Source: Gordionus sp. m RMFG-2023 (taxonomy: Eukaryota; Nematomorpha; Gordioida; Chordodea; Parachordodidae). From it: 64,000 nucleotides of DNA. The translations under genes were made by a program, and so were the position numbers. The stretch is from NCBI RefSeq assembly GCF_954871325.1, contig NC_088775.1, positions 69,913,561 to 69,977,560 on the forward strand, read 5' to 3'. Below are positions 21,860 through 33,339 of the stretch, in pieces. A model generated the notes under the pieces. That model did no database searches. It worked only from the letters and a program-made list of their open reading frames with translations, and was not told where the DNA came from. Numbering within the stretch: the stretch's first letter is position 1; each line of letters starts with the position of its first letter.

Positions 21860-23830
21860 AAAAACATAAAATTATAAGTATATAGGTATATAAAAAATAT
21901 CATATTTAGAGTATAACACACAAAAAGTTAACATAAATAATAATATATAACACTCCTCCCTACTTAAATGGGAGGTTGGGGGAGGGGGGGGGGTATAACT
22001 CACTCCCCTCCATTAGTTAATGCAGGATATATTTATGTTCTTAGTGTAATTGGTTGGATGGAGAGGGTATTTTATTTACTCCTTTTTCCGAATTTAGTTG
22101 TAATTGTAGGTTTGTGTTCACCTTTTATTCAATACATCGTAACTATTATTTCTCTCTATTCCTACCATGGATACCCATAGCTGATGGTTACAAGAAGGAG
22201 ATCTCTTATCAAATCCCTTATTGTTAGCATGATTAAAGAAAGGAGAGAAATTGATTCGGAGTTTTACTTAAGAAGCGTGTTGTATATTCCTGTATATAAA
22301 TTTGTTTTATCTAACAGTTTTAATAGCTCTATCAAATAACAATCCACTATTGCACATTTTTTTTCTTTCCACATTCTTCCCTTAATATTCTAAATCTTGT
22401 TAATAAAAGATTAAAATAATCAAATGGTTCACCAGCATTTATTCTAAGAGAACGTGTTACTTAAATGTAAATAGAAAAATTTCTAACATCTAAAGATTTT
22501 TCTAATATTTTATTTAATAATTTATTATAACTGCTTTTATTAAAAGTGATAAAAACACCCTTAGTCTTTCGATGCTAACATGTTAGAATCTCTAATTCAG
22601 GTCAAATATAAGTTTTCTTCACCCGTTCCATTCCGTTTCTAATAATACTAAAATATGATGAAGGTAGATTTTTTTATATTTTAAATAATATTTCAAATAT
22701 TAGTTTAAAATATTTTATTTATACATTTTATAAAAAAGTAAAAAATAAATTTTTAAAAGAATCGAAGGATCGCTTTTTAACATGATCTGGATAACGATCC
22801 TGATTTTAAGCGAAATTCATCGATCAGGGCAATTTGCTAAAATAAGTATCGAATCCAGAATTGTCGTTATTTGATCACGATCTTTTTACAACTCTGCAAA
22901 AAATCATGGTGAAAATCTTTGAAATTCATATAGTAGGTAATCGATAAGAATGCTATCCTGAAAAACCCAGGTCTTTCAAAATTAAAAAACGCACGCCATA
23001 AACTTTATTTTTTAAATTTACCAAAAATCCCGGACAAAAAAACTTGGCCATAATTTGCCAATTCCTATGACATATATGCCTGAATTTGTTAATTAAACCT
23101 GGCGACATATATACACGTATACATTATGTTAAAATTTGAAAAAATAATATTATATATTTTTTTAGATGTGATATAAATAAGAAGATCTAATTTGCGTCAT
23201 ATTAAAACAACGTTCGACCTTAATGAGTCAAATCGATATTGAATTCATAAACTTTTTAATTTATGGACTTTTCAATTACAGTAGCTAATACACTTTAGGT
23301 TGACAAAAATGTAGAATTTCAATTTAACCTTTAAATTTATTGGTTTATTTCGAGGGATATTCTGCAGAGTCACATGCTTCTAGATAATAGTAGGACTTAG
23401 AGTGAAAACCTAATAAGCTTTATAATCACTATTTAAAATTGGACAGCATCAGGCGAATTTGATTTTTTTATTAAAAAAATTTTATTAGTTTATAAATTAT
23501 AAAAAATTCGTCGTCTCTTTTTCAAAAAAAAACGGTATATAACTTAGAGGGGCACATCCTGAGCAGTTTGTAAGTGGAAAAGTACCCTTACAAGGCTGGG
23601 AGAGATTGGCCCTTCCAATCCAGAACCGTTTGATTGGCGATTTTTTTAAATTTGACATTTTTTACATTATATTAGGGTTTAATAATCTCTCTTAAAAGTT
23701 ACAACAAGATTATATTATCACCATTATTTATTGTGTAAATAATTTTCTTTTCTTAATATCTAATATATATAATCTCCATAATCACACGATGATCTTTTTC
23801 GTATCTCCTTTTAAAATTTAAGGTTTTAAA
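21860..23830. other. Long stretch with no gene recognised
   Basis: Unique-looking AT-rich DNA. It contains a G-rich tract near 21971-21995 and a short GC-richer piece at 23545-23635. The open frame at 21968-22180 has no recognisable domain. Confidence 0.5.
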
Positions 23831-23839
23831 TTTTTTTTT

Positions 23840-24030
23840 TGCCATCCCCGGGATTCGAACTTGCGACTTCACGATTGGAAAGGCAAACGTTCTTTCAATG
23901 CAGCACTCATCAACTTTTTATTTTACGATAATAATAAATTTTTATTTTTTTTTGCCATCCCCGGGATTCGAACTTACGACTTCACGATTGGAAGGCAAAC
24001 GTTCTTTCAACGCAGCCCCCCTTAACTTTT
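23840..24030 (-). repeat. Tandem tRNA-Gly(UCC)-like pseudogenes
   Basis: Two units about 105 bp apart read on the minus strand GTTTGCCTTTCCAATCGTGA ... GTTCGAATCCCGGGGATGGCA. The anticodon-arm and T-arm segments resemble tRNA-Gly-UCC, and the B box is good. The acceptor and D arms do not fold well, so working tRNAs are doubtful. Both units carry an oligo-A run immediately after the tRNA-like part on the minus strand, as in retroposed tRNA or SINE copies. Confidence 0.6.
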
Positions 24031-24113
24031 TATTTCATGATAATTCTTCATATATATTTAATTTAAATTAACAATCATTTTATGCACCAATTTCAACATA
24101 ATTAATTATATAG

Positions 24114-24644
24114 ATGTTGAAGGGTAATTATTTAGTTTTATACTTTATTAATAAATTTTATATAAATATTAAAATTTAAGAATAAGATAGGTAAAATTGT
24201 CCAATGTATACTGTGAGCATGTATTAGAAATATCAAATTAAAAATGTGATGGAAATCATATTGAATAAAATTTAAAATAGAGGTGCTAAGATTTTTGAAA
24301 AATATGTATAGATTGGTCTGAAATTTTTTTTGCAGACAGCCAGAACTGATCAAAAAACCATGTGTTGAAGGGTAATTATTTAGTTTGTGTGTATGGTATT
24401 AAATATACTTTATTAATAAATTTTATATAAATATTAAAATTTAAGAGTAAAAGAGATAAAATTGTTCAATGTATACTGTGAGCATGTATTAGAAATATCA
24501 AAATTTAAAAATGTGATGGAAATCATATTGAATAAAATTTAAAATAGAGGTGCTAAGATTTTTGAATTTTAAATATGGGTTATAGATTGGTCTGAAATTT
24601 TTTTGCAGACAGCCAGAACTGATCAAAAAACCATGTGTTGAAGG
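24114..24644 (+). repeat. Tandem repeat, 250-280-bp unit, copies 1-2
   Basis: Each unit starts TGTTGAAGGGTAATTATTTAG and ends GAACTGATCAAAAAACCATG. Unit 1 is about 24114-24360 and unit 2 about 24361-24632. A third unit begins at 24633 but is split by hAT copy 2 and resumes at 27778. Confidence 0.85.
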
Positions 24645-25305
24645 CAGGGTTGCCGGGTCAAAATTTTCAAATTGTGGGAGAAATTCGGTATTTTGTGGGA
24701 GTAATATAAAAATTGTGGGAGAAATGTGAAAATTGCTAAAAAAAATCTTTTAGGCCGGGATTTAGAATTGACTTAGTTATCCGCTTATTATTTTTTATAA
24801 ATATAATATCGAATCTATTTTCCAAAATAAAATAGGTAATTATTTTTCAAAATAAAATAGCCAACTATTTTTCAAAATAAAATAGCCAACTATTTTTCAA
24901 AATAAAATAGCCTAACTCTTTTTCAAAATAAAATAGGCAACTATTTTTCAAAATAGGTAATTATAGTACGACACAAAATTTCTTAAATACTATCTTTATT
25001 ATTAAAATAACATATTGATTTATCATAATATATTAATTTTGTTTAAAAATAATAACCAACGATCTTTTTTAAATACAAAAGAATGTAAACAAGATAAAAT
25101 TTTATAAAAAAATTGTAATTTTACAATGTAAAAAAATATATTTTATGCTAATGTATAAATAAGATTTTATAAAAAAAAAATTTTAAATTTACAATGTAAA
25201 AAATAATTATAATCAGTGAGGGGAAGTTGTTCTACAGTTTAATACAATGGGGGAAGGGAATATGATATTTTGAGGCATCAAAAATCTTCAAAGCATAAAT
25301 CAGTA

Positions 25306-26480
25306 CAGGGCAGTCTATCAACATCTATTGCAAAACAAAAATATTCTTCAAAAATAAGAAATAATACAGATGCAATTACAGTTGCGGAAATGGTAAATAC
25401 CTATCATGCAGTACAACATTCAGAGAGCTCAGCGTCTACATGACAGTATATTCACTGGATGCAAACCCCCCTCAAAAATATATATCTACCCCCCTAATAT
25501 ACCAAAATGTTATCCATATATAATTTAAAAATGTAATGGAAAATTTTCTAGATTATTATAGCCTACCCCCCAAAATGCCTACCCCCTATACCACCTACCC
25601 CCTACCCCTTTATAGATATTAGGATGCAAACTGTTCGTACCCCCCCCCCCTCCCCGCTCATGTAGACGCTGAGAGAGCTACTTAACATCACAATGTTGGT
25701 AGAATCTTTCCCCATAATATTTAACGACTAATATAAATGAAAAGTATACTTTGTAGAACACAAATGAGCAAGGCTATCATCAATGTTTTAGGATATAAAT
25801 CCAGAAGGTCAATTCTTGACGATTTGAAAGATGTGCAAACATATGCAATTCTAAAAGATGCATCTAATAAGGAGATATCAAAACATTTCCCTTGATCCTC
25901 CCCTATTTCAACAAAATTAATGTCATTTCAATAAAACTATTAAAAAAAATTTCTCCAGATATGAAATATCCAAAGACATAGCTAACCATATATAATGGTA
26001 AATATGGCAGATTTGGCATTACCAATGAATTGCATGGCAACTTTCTGATCTGATAATTCCTTAGTGAATTTTGTAAAAATCAGAGTGTATTTACAGAATT
26101 GAGTCAACATAATGTTGGTTGACAGGTTCCTCCTAATACGCGCCATCGTAGAATTTTAAAATTTTACAAAACTTTAAAAAATAAATAGATTATAAAAGCT
26201 GTCCTAATATTTTGAAAAAAATTTTCAAAAATAAATGGCAGAAGTATATTTAGGAATTTTACATATAGGAAATCTACTATATGCTGTTAATATGCAGTTG
26301 CAATCAGAAGAATATAATTTAATAAAGGTTCACTAAATTATGCTGCAGAAATACCAAAGTAAGAATATTATTACTATTATCGGATAATTATTAATAAGAT
26401 TTAATATGATGTCATGTTTGAGGAGATTGTAATGCTTCTTTATTTTTATGATTTGCCAAAATATTCAAAATATTAATTTT
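25306..26480 (+). pseudogene. hAT transposase N-terminal part (copy 2)
   Basis: From about 25767 the frame reads MSKAIINVLGYKSRRSILDD, then a TYAILKDASNK block, matching the N-terminal catalytic region of KIAA1586-like hAT transposases. Further right (26415-26475) a short plus-strand piece starting FEEIV and containing YDLPKYS matches the start of the C-terminal part, which otherwise lies on the minus strand. The piece is interrupted by several stops. The MITE at 25430-25671 lies within it. Confidence 0.7.
25430..25671 (-). mobile_element. hAT-type MITE inside hAT copy 2
   Basis: Same 242-bp MITE as 13750-13991, with the TSD AGAGAGCT at 25422-25429 and 25672-25679, the reverse complement of the copy 1 TSD. 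It therefore descends from the same insertion. Confidence 0.92.
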
Positions 26481-26563
26481 ACAATGTAAAAAATAAATTT
26501 ATTTGATTTTATGCAAATGTATAAATAAGATTTTATAAAATATAGAAAGTCAAATAGTTATAG

Positions 26564-27043
26564 TTAATTATATTTTATTTGAGATTTAAATAATGGAACT
26601 AAACGTTTACCGTCGTTATTAAGATATTTATAAAATTCCTGGCATGTAATTTTATAATTTTGTTTAACCATTAACTCGGCCTCTAATGTTGTTAAAGCAA
26701 TTCGATTTCTCTCCTTCCTCCAGGCAGTCCTCATCAGGCTAAAAATGCACTCCGATGAGGCATTAGAATGAGGTAAGGAGAAAACATACTCGCAAATTTT
26801 TCCCAAACATGAGGATTTATCGTTATTACGAAAAAATTCCACCCATTTCTCCTCTGCTTTTAGCGAATCATAAAAAATGGAAAAAATTACAATCTCTTCA
26901 AATATTTCAATGTGTATCGGTAATTTTAATATATTTAATAAATTACAAAAACCATCAAATGATGGTTTCTGTTCCAAGGTCATAATATTTATACACTTGT
27001 AAATAGAGTTATTAAAATCAAATCTTGATTGTAAATATTCCAA
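26564..27043 (-). pseudogene. hAT transposase C-terminal part (copy 2)
   Basis: This 159-codon frame matches and extends that of copy 1. It reads MEYLQSRFDFNNSIYKCINI, then FEEIVIFSIFYDS, KWVEFFRNNDKSSC and the dimerisation block LPHSNASSECIFSLMRTAWR. It has a 10-codon deletion relative to copy 1 (PEYLKLDG region), a length difference that keeps the frame. It lacks the N-terminal half. That half lies to the left on the opposite strand. Confidence 0.8.
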
Positions 27044-27777
27044 AATTGTCTTAATAAAAATATTTGCTTCATTTAAAAATACGTTAATTATAGTAATATT
27101 TGAACATTTTAATATGATATTAGCAATAGCGCCATAAAATTTATTATCTATTTTTAACTGGAACAGAGCTGTAGCATGATTTTGTGAATCTTTATCAATA
27201 AAGAATCTTCTGATTGCAACTGAATATTAACTACATGAAGTAGATTTCCTACATGTGATAGCATGATTTTGTGAATCTTTATCAATAAAGAATCTTCTGA
27301 TTGCAACTGAATATTAACTACATGAAGTAGATTTCCTACATGTGAAACTAGTGGAGCACTGCAATTCTAGATAGCGATATAAAATATATTAAGTAATTTA
27401 AAATATATTTATAATAATTATACATACTGTTCTAACTTCTATTCTTTCTAACACAAAAATTTTGAAAATGTCGAGTGGAGAATTGGAGAATTTTATAAAA
27501 AATATATTTTAGAGCGGAAAAATAAAATAAAAGAACTAGACATATTTTTCGAATAAATACTTAAAATTTATTTTAAAAATATAAAAATAATCAAATACTG
27601 TCTCTCAAAATGATTATTTATATATTAAAAACATTAAAATGCTAAAAAAAAAATTGTGGGAGAAAAAATTGTGGGAGCTATTTATGGGAGATTTCTAATT
27701 GTGGGAGTGAGATGTATGTGGGTAAACTAAAAAATTGTGGGAGACTCCCACTGATGGGGGGAGACATGGCAACCCTG

Positions 27778-29100
27778 GTTGAAGGGTAATTATTTAGTTG
27801 GTGTGTATGGTATTAAATATACTTTATTAATAAATTTTCTATATATATTAAAATTTAAGAGTAAAAGAGGTAAAATTGTTGCAATGTGTACTGTGAGCAT
27901 GTATTGGAAATATCAAAATTTAAAATGGTTTGTTTAAAATTTAAATTAGGATGAACATATTTTCAGAATGGTACTTTAATATGTATTCATGAATTTCATA
28001 TAAATACCAGGAGCTCACCAACCCTTCATTTGATTATAATTTTGAAATTAGACAGATTTAATTCTTATAAGCCCCTTACATCAGACCTATTTTTCTGGAT
28101 CAAATAAATTATTTGGGATTTCATGGGCTTGGGAAATATTTTTCACCATTAATATGGACTTGGACCTAGCTTGAGAAACATTTTTCATAATTATTATAGT
28201 CTAAGATTCCTGTAAATTTTTTAATTTTAAATATGGACTAGAAATTGGCCTGAAAATTTCTTTTGAAGACATGGCAAGGCCTGATCAAAAACCAAGGCCC
28301 ATGCAAATTTCATATTCTGATTGTATTTTTAAATGCATTGTGACTTTTTATATATTTTATTTCAGTCCTCAACTATCAAAATTATTATGGTCTTTTGCGG
28401 GTTTAAGAAAACCAAGTGCGAGGACCTGGCTTGGGATTTTTTTAAATATTAGGCATAGGTGTAATATTTAACACAGAATATTTATATGGCCCTCAGGTAA
28501 AATCTAATTTAAATATATTTTTATTCAAAAAAATAGTATTCACTCTTAATCTTAATGGATTGGCCTTGGTTGGAGTGAGCTAGGTTAAAATAGACTAAAA
28601 AATAGATATGGTTTTTAGAGATTTACCTATCTCCAGGCTTGGAAAATTACTATCGGTTAGCCAGGTTTGAGAAATTTTTTTTATAAAATTATTATGGGTT
28701 GGGCTGGGCTTGGAAAATATTTTTATAAATTATATTGGGCTGGGCTTGGGGAAAATTTTTCAAAATTATTATAAGCTTGGACGCTTGAGAATTTTTTTAT
28801 TATTAATTATAGGTCAGACATTGGCCCAAAACAAATTTTTTTGCAGGCCTGGGCTTGACCTGATCAAAAAATTAAGGCCCATGAAAATCTGAATTTTGAT
28901 TGTATTTTTAAATTCATTAAGATTATTTAAATATTTTATTTCAGTTCTCAACTACCAAAATTATTATGATCTTTCATTGGGCTTGGAAGAATTTTCATAA
29001 TTAATATGGCTTTTGACTTTGCCTGGAAATTTTTTTTAATATTAAATATTAGGTATAAGTAATCAGTAATATTTAACAAATAATATTGGTATTATCAAGT
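27778..29100 (+). repeat. Continuation of split repeat and related GGGCTTGG repeats
   Basis: 27778-27960 is the remainder of the third 250-280-bp unit, cut off by hAT copy 2. From about 28100 to 29060, worn units of GGGCTTGGAAAATATTTTT, ATTATTATGGGCTTGG and CTTGACCTGATCAAAAAA recur. A longer duplicated block, GATTGTATTTTTAAAT... to TTTATTTCAGTCCTCAACTA, occurs at 28318 and 28898. No coding content is recognised. Confidence 0.7.
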
Positions 29101-30044
29101 AAATGCTTTAAATTTATTTTTACTCAAACCATAGCACTTAGTTTTAATGGATTATCCCTGGCCTGAAGGGATGAGGGGGTAAGAAGAATAAAAATTGGAT
29201 ATTATTTTCAAATAACAGGTAACATGCATAAAAGTAAGAAGAAAATTTTCATTTCCCGTCATTTTTGACAGGCTATTTACTAGTAATTTATAATTGTTTA
29301 TTGCTAATTCATTAGAGAATTTGATTGTTGGTTGAAAAATATTTGCATTAACCATGAATAAAGATTTTCATTTATATTCTATTTTATTACGGGTATTAAG
29401 TTAATAATTTATTCTGTTTTTTAATATTACTTTTATAGTCATATTGAAAAATTATTTTCACCAAGCAGTACTAAACATATAAATCATACTATATCCACTT
29501 CTAGTATTGAGCCGGTATTTATTGTGCATAACGTAGGAATAGGAATAATACCATGTATAAATCGTAAAACTGATGTATTGAAAAAAAAATATAAAAAAAA
29601 TGCCCTTTACTCTCAAAAATATAACTTATCAATCCAAAATAATCTTTTCTAATAATATTAAATAAATATAACAAACATTACTAGAATTCATCTTTATTTA
29701 TGCACATATAACATTATAGATATTAAACATATTAAATCTTCCCCAATCAATTCCGTCTTCATCCAATATCTCCAATCCAAATCCAAACAAAGAATGTTCT
29801 TTTCTAACAACAACCCATGTGATGATTTCGTTTTCCCTCCATCCACAAGGAAAAACTTATTTTCCTGTCAGAAAATAACTAACATTTGATGTATTATATT
29901 AAATTTATTTCTTCTTTTTTTCAACAGCTACAACACGCCCACCCTTCACAAGCCCAGCGTCCTTCTCTCTGTGGGGGTGTTGTATCGAATAACCCCTTTG
30001 AATTGTATCGGGAAATCGCGGAAAATATTATCAATAATGACATG
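29101..30044. other. No gene; GC-rich hairpin at 29930-29983
   Basis: AT-rich sequence with no recognisable frame. ACAACACGCCCAC (29930-29942) pairs with GTGGGGGTGTTGT (29971-29983), one mismatch in 13 bp, around a loop of about 28 nt. It stands out in composition from its surroundings. Confidence 0.5.
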
Positions 30045-30441
30045 TAGGGGAGACTGGGGTTAGGTGAACCGATTTTTACAAAATTATTTATAGCTCCTGG
30101 GTTTTTTTAGATAATATAAAATGCAATATATGATTGGATACCTAAAACTATACTCTATAAAGGTGCCTTATAAAAAAATTCTAGAATATAATCATTTTTT
30201 TGAAATTTTATTTTTTGTAAAAGTCGTTAATTTGCCCAACAAATTAACAATAGCGGGGTGAGGCAAACCACTTCAAGGGGCTTCCTAGACCAATGGTTTT
30301 TTTAGGCCATAATAAATTGAAATGTATTTTTATTTATTAATAATGATATATATACTATAATTTTATTCTTTTATTGTTAAAAATATCATAATACATATAA
30401 ATTGAAGCTAATTATATATAAAAATTGAAACTTAATTTTGG

Positions 30442-32746
30442 TTAATTTAATACACATTTTGGACATATAAAAAATTTATCAAAATTAGCACATGTACCAT
30501 GTGCCCATTCGTGGCACATTCTGCACTGGTACCACTCTTCACTATTATGATGTTTGATATATTCCAGCTTACATCAAACACAAATATCTTTGTGAATAAT
30601 TTTTTTTACTATTTTTCTCTTGTTAATATTTTCTTTTTCCATTATTTTCTTTTCTTTCTCAATTAATTTCTTTTTATAAGGATATGATTTAAATATCTCT
30701 GCTCTCCTTTTAACTCTCTTGACTCTTTCCTTTTTGGGATGAGGCAAGGATATTGATAAATTGCACGATGGTCCAGGAATATTATCTAAATGAACATAAG
30801 ACGTAGATGGAGTATCATTATATATATCTAAGTTTCTATTAGTATTTAAAATATCTTTTAATACCAAAGATACTGAGTTTGATTCTAATAATGGGCTTTT
30901 TGGAAGTTCACCTATAGAATCTCCATAAACTGAGGTCACATAATCTTCTTTATTGAATATATCTGTAATTCCACATGCTTTAAAACCATTTGATATATTG
31001 AGAGGTGATGCTGCTAAAGGCAAGACATCCTTAATAACTGATGGAATATCATAAATTGTAAAGCCATCCATGAATCAAGTGCATTATTGTAATATTTTTT
31101 GAGAGGCCCAAAAACAGACCGATCAAGAGGCTGTAATTTATGGGTGCAATGGGGTGGCAAAGATAATAGAATTATTCCCGTATCTATACAAAATTTGACA
31201 GCTGAATAGGAGTGGTGTGATATATGAATGTCAAGGATTAATAAAACTTTGGACTTTGGAGTACACCGAGTGTTTAAAAAAATGCTTCAAAAAAATAATA
31301 AAATCCTCTTCTTGCATCCATCCAGAACCATTTGATACCCCTATAGCATCTCTAACAAAATAGTCATAATATTTTTTTCTGGGAAAAAGAAACATTGGAG
31401 GAATTGTATGACCAATTGCATTTACAGCAAGCGCTAATGTTTTTAAGGTACCCCTTTCTGCGGAAGTAATAGATCCTACCTGTTTTTGACCCTTTTGTGC
31501 AATAATCTTGGATGGGGTTTGAACTGTGGTAAGTCCAGTTTCATCCATGTTGTAAATTGCCATACATTCTAATTTATGTTCATCTAATATTCCTAAATAT
31601 TAAATGTAAACATTTACTTAACAAATCATTTAATAAAATTTTATATAAATCAAAAAAGTATAGAACATTTTCTTCATTAAATCCAGTTGCCCTAGCCATA
31701 CTTGTAGCTTCAGGGGATCTTAAGGAGAGAGTAGGATTTCTTGACATTAATCCTAAATACCAGTCATGGCCAGCCATTGAATTGTCCTTCCAAGATTTAG
31801 GAAATTTTTTCTTCATATTTACTGCCATTTGGTAGGCTAATATTTTTATCTAAAAAACAATATAAAATAATGAAGAATAAACTATACCTTTTTAATTGAA
31901 AGGCCATAAAAAATTTGGCTAGATTGAATCAGATATTTAGTTATATCTCCCTCTTCTTCTTCTGTGAATATCCTCTTTTTATTATTTTGTCCTACACTAG
32001 TAAGTATGCCACTTTCTTGATATCTCTTATAATATCTCATAAAGTTTGATCTAGGAATACCTAAAATAAAAATGTCAAGTAAAATATATAATTATTTAAT
32101 TATAAGTTTAACATTTAAGAACATAAATTTAAAAATGATAATCTATTTGCCATTACCATTTAGATTTTATTAGCATATTCTCTATTATTAAATATTGCTA
32201 AAATTTGATTTTAATGTTTAAGAATTACATAAAATTAATACAATAATACTATACTTCATCTAAATTGTAATCAATCTAAAATATAAGATCATTTATAAAT
32301 TACATTTAATAAAAATATTTACATAATTTCTATTATTAAATATTGCTAAAAATTGATTTTATTGTTTAAGAATTACATAAAATTAATACAATTATACTAT
32401 ATTTCATCTAAATTGTAATCAATCTAAAATATAAGATCATTTATAAATTACATTTAATAAAAATATTTACATAATTTCTATTATTAAATATTGCTAAAAA
32501 TTGATTATATTGTTTAAAAATTACATAAAATTATTGTGATTATATCTTAAAAATAAGACAGATAATGTAGATAAATTTACCTGTAAGTTGGCTAGTCTTC
32601 CTTGTTGATTTACAATTTTCATATACCCTAATAGCCTAATTACAAATATAATATTAATTCATTAAATTTTTATATACTTCTAAATAATTATCAATATTAA
32701 ATGATTCTCCTATATTAATTTTTTGGGATTTATATTTTCGCACCAT
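30442..32746 (-). pseudogene. pogo-like transposase with terminal PHD-like finger
   Basis: At least four exons are visible. Exon 1 starts MVRKYKSQKINIGES. Exon 2 (about 32581-32637) encodes AIRVYENCKSTRKTSQLTG. Exon 3 (about 31888-32059) begins GIPRSNFMRYYKRYQESG, completing a psq/CENP-B-type DNA-binding region. The last exon (30442 to about 31850) has ATSMARATGFN, MDETGLTTVQ (first catalytic Asp), LILDIHISH (second) and LPPHCTHKLQPLDRS (third). It ends in a C-x2-C ... EEWYQCRMCHEWAHGTC ... CPKC finger of PHD type. Splice sites such as TTTTAG before exon 3 are plausible. Damage includes a frameshift near 31570, one near 31075-31230 and an in-frame stop in the finger (near 30570). Otherwise it is close to full length. 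Confidence 0.85.
32180..32540. repeat. Tandem repeat in pogo-like intron
   Basis: About two units of roughly 180 bp share CTATTATTAAATATTGCTAAAA, TACATAAAATTAATACAAT and ATTTCATCTAAATTGTAATC. They lie in the intron between exons 2 and 3. The expansion is non-coding. Confidence 0.75.
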
Positions 32747-33339
32747 ATCGAATAATGTAATAATTGCTAAAAAAAATTATTGAAATGGATTGACATGTAT
32801 GGTTTAGCAAGCCCCGCTAGCTCTAAATTTACTAATCATGATTGAAATACTATATAGACATAATAAATATTCATAAAACTTTCCCAAATTATAGAAGAGT
32901 GTTTAAACTTTGCTATAAAATTTAATTTATATATAAATGAATATATATTTTAATAAAAATTAAAATTCTGTCATGTAAAAATCTTTAGAAAATTTCGTCA
33001 AAATTTTATTTCTTAAATAAAATTTTTAATAATTAATCATTTCAAAAGATTTTTTGTCTATAGATGTAAACTAATAAAATCTATATTAGAATAAAATTTT
33101 AACCTTCTAGTGTTTATAATTTTAAAATAATATTAAATGGTTTGCCAAGCCCCACGGTTTACCTAACCCCAGTCTCCCCTACAGGGGAGTATATTAACAT
33201 CGATTGCAATACAAAAATAATCTCAAAATGAAACTATATTTGCGGAAATCGTATACATCTATAATGTAGTTCAACATTCACAGAGCTCTATATATCATTA
33301 CAATGTGGGTAGAATCTTTTTCTCATGATATTTAACGAC

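Larger units (their letters stand above)
24645..27777 (-). mobile_element. Rearranged hAT element, copy 2
   Basis: This 3.13-kb element has ends CAGGGTTGCC ... GGCAACCCTG and a perfect 8-bp TSD GTTGAAGG (24637-24644 and 27778-27785). It is near-identical to copy 1 but inverted relative to it, and it shares the same internal arrangement, the 85-bp duplication and the embedded MITE. The perfect TSD shows that the rearranged form moved as a unit. Sharing with copy 1 of every internal oddity shows recent common descent. Confidence 0.93.
30047..33179 (-). mobile_element. pogo/Tigger-like DNA transposon
   Basis: This 3.13-kb element is flanked by TA dinucleotides (30045-30046 and 33180-33181). Its terminal inverted repeats start GGGGAGACTGGGGTTAGGT; the 3-prime one ends ACCTAACCCCAGTCTCCCC. 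It contains a multi-exon transposase on the minus strand. The TIR is longer and more G-rich than in classical pogo, but TA targeting, the psq-like helix-turn-helix and the DDE domain fit the group. The nearly matching TIRs suggest moderate age. Confidence 0.9.

Noticed and set aside
21660-21860. Lys/Gly-rich open frame
   Set aside because: It is a by-product of the 20-bp AAAAAAGGAAAA repeats, with no domain or start context.
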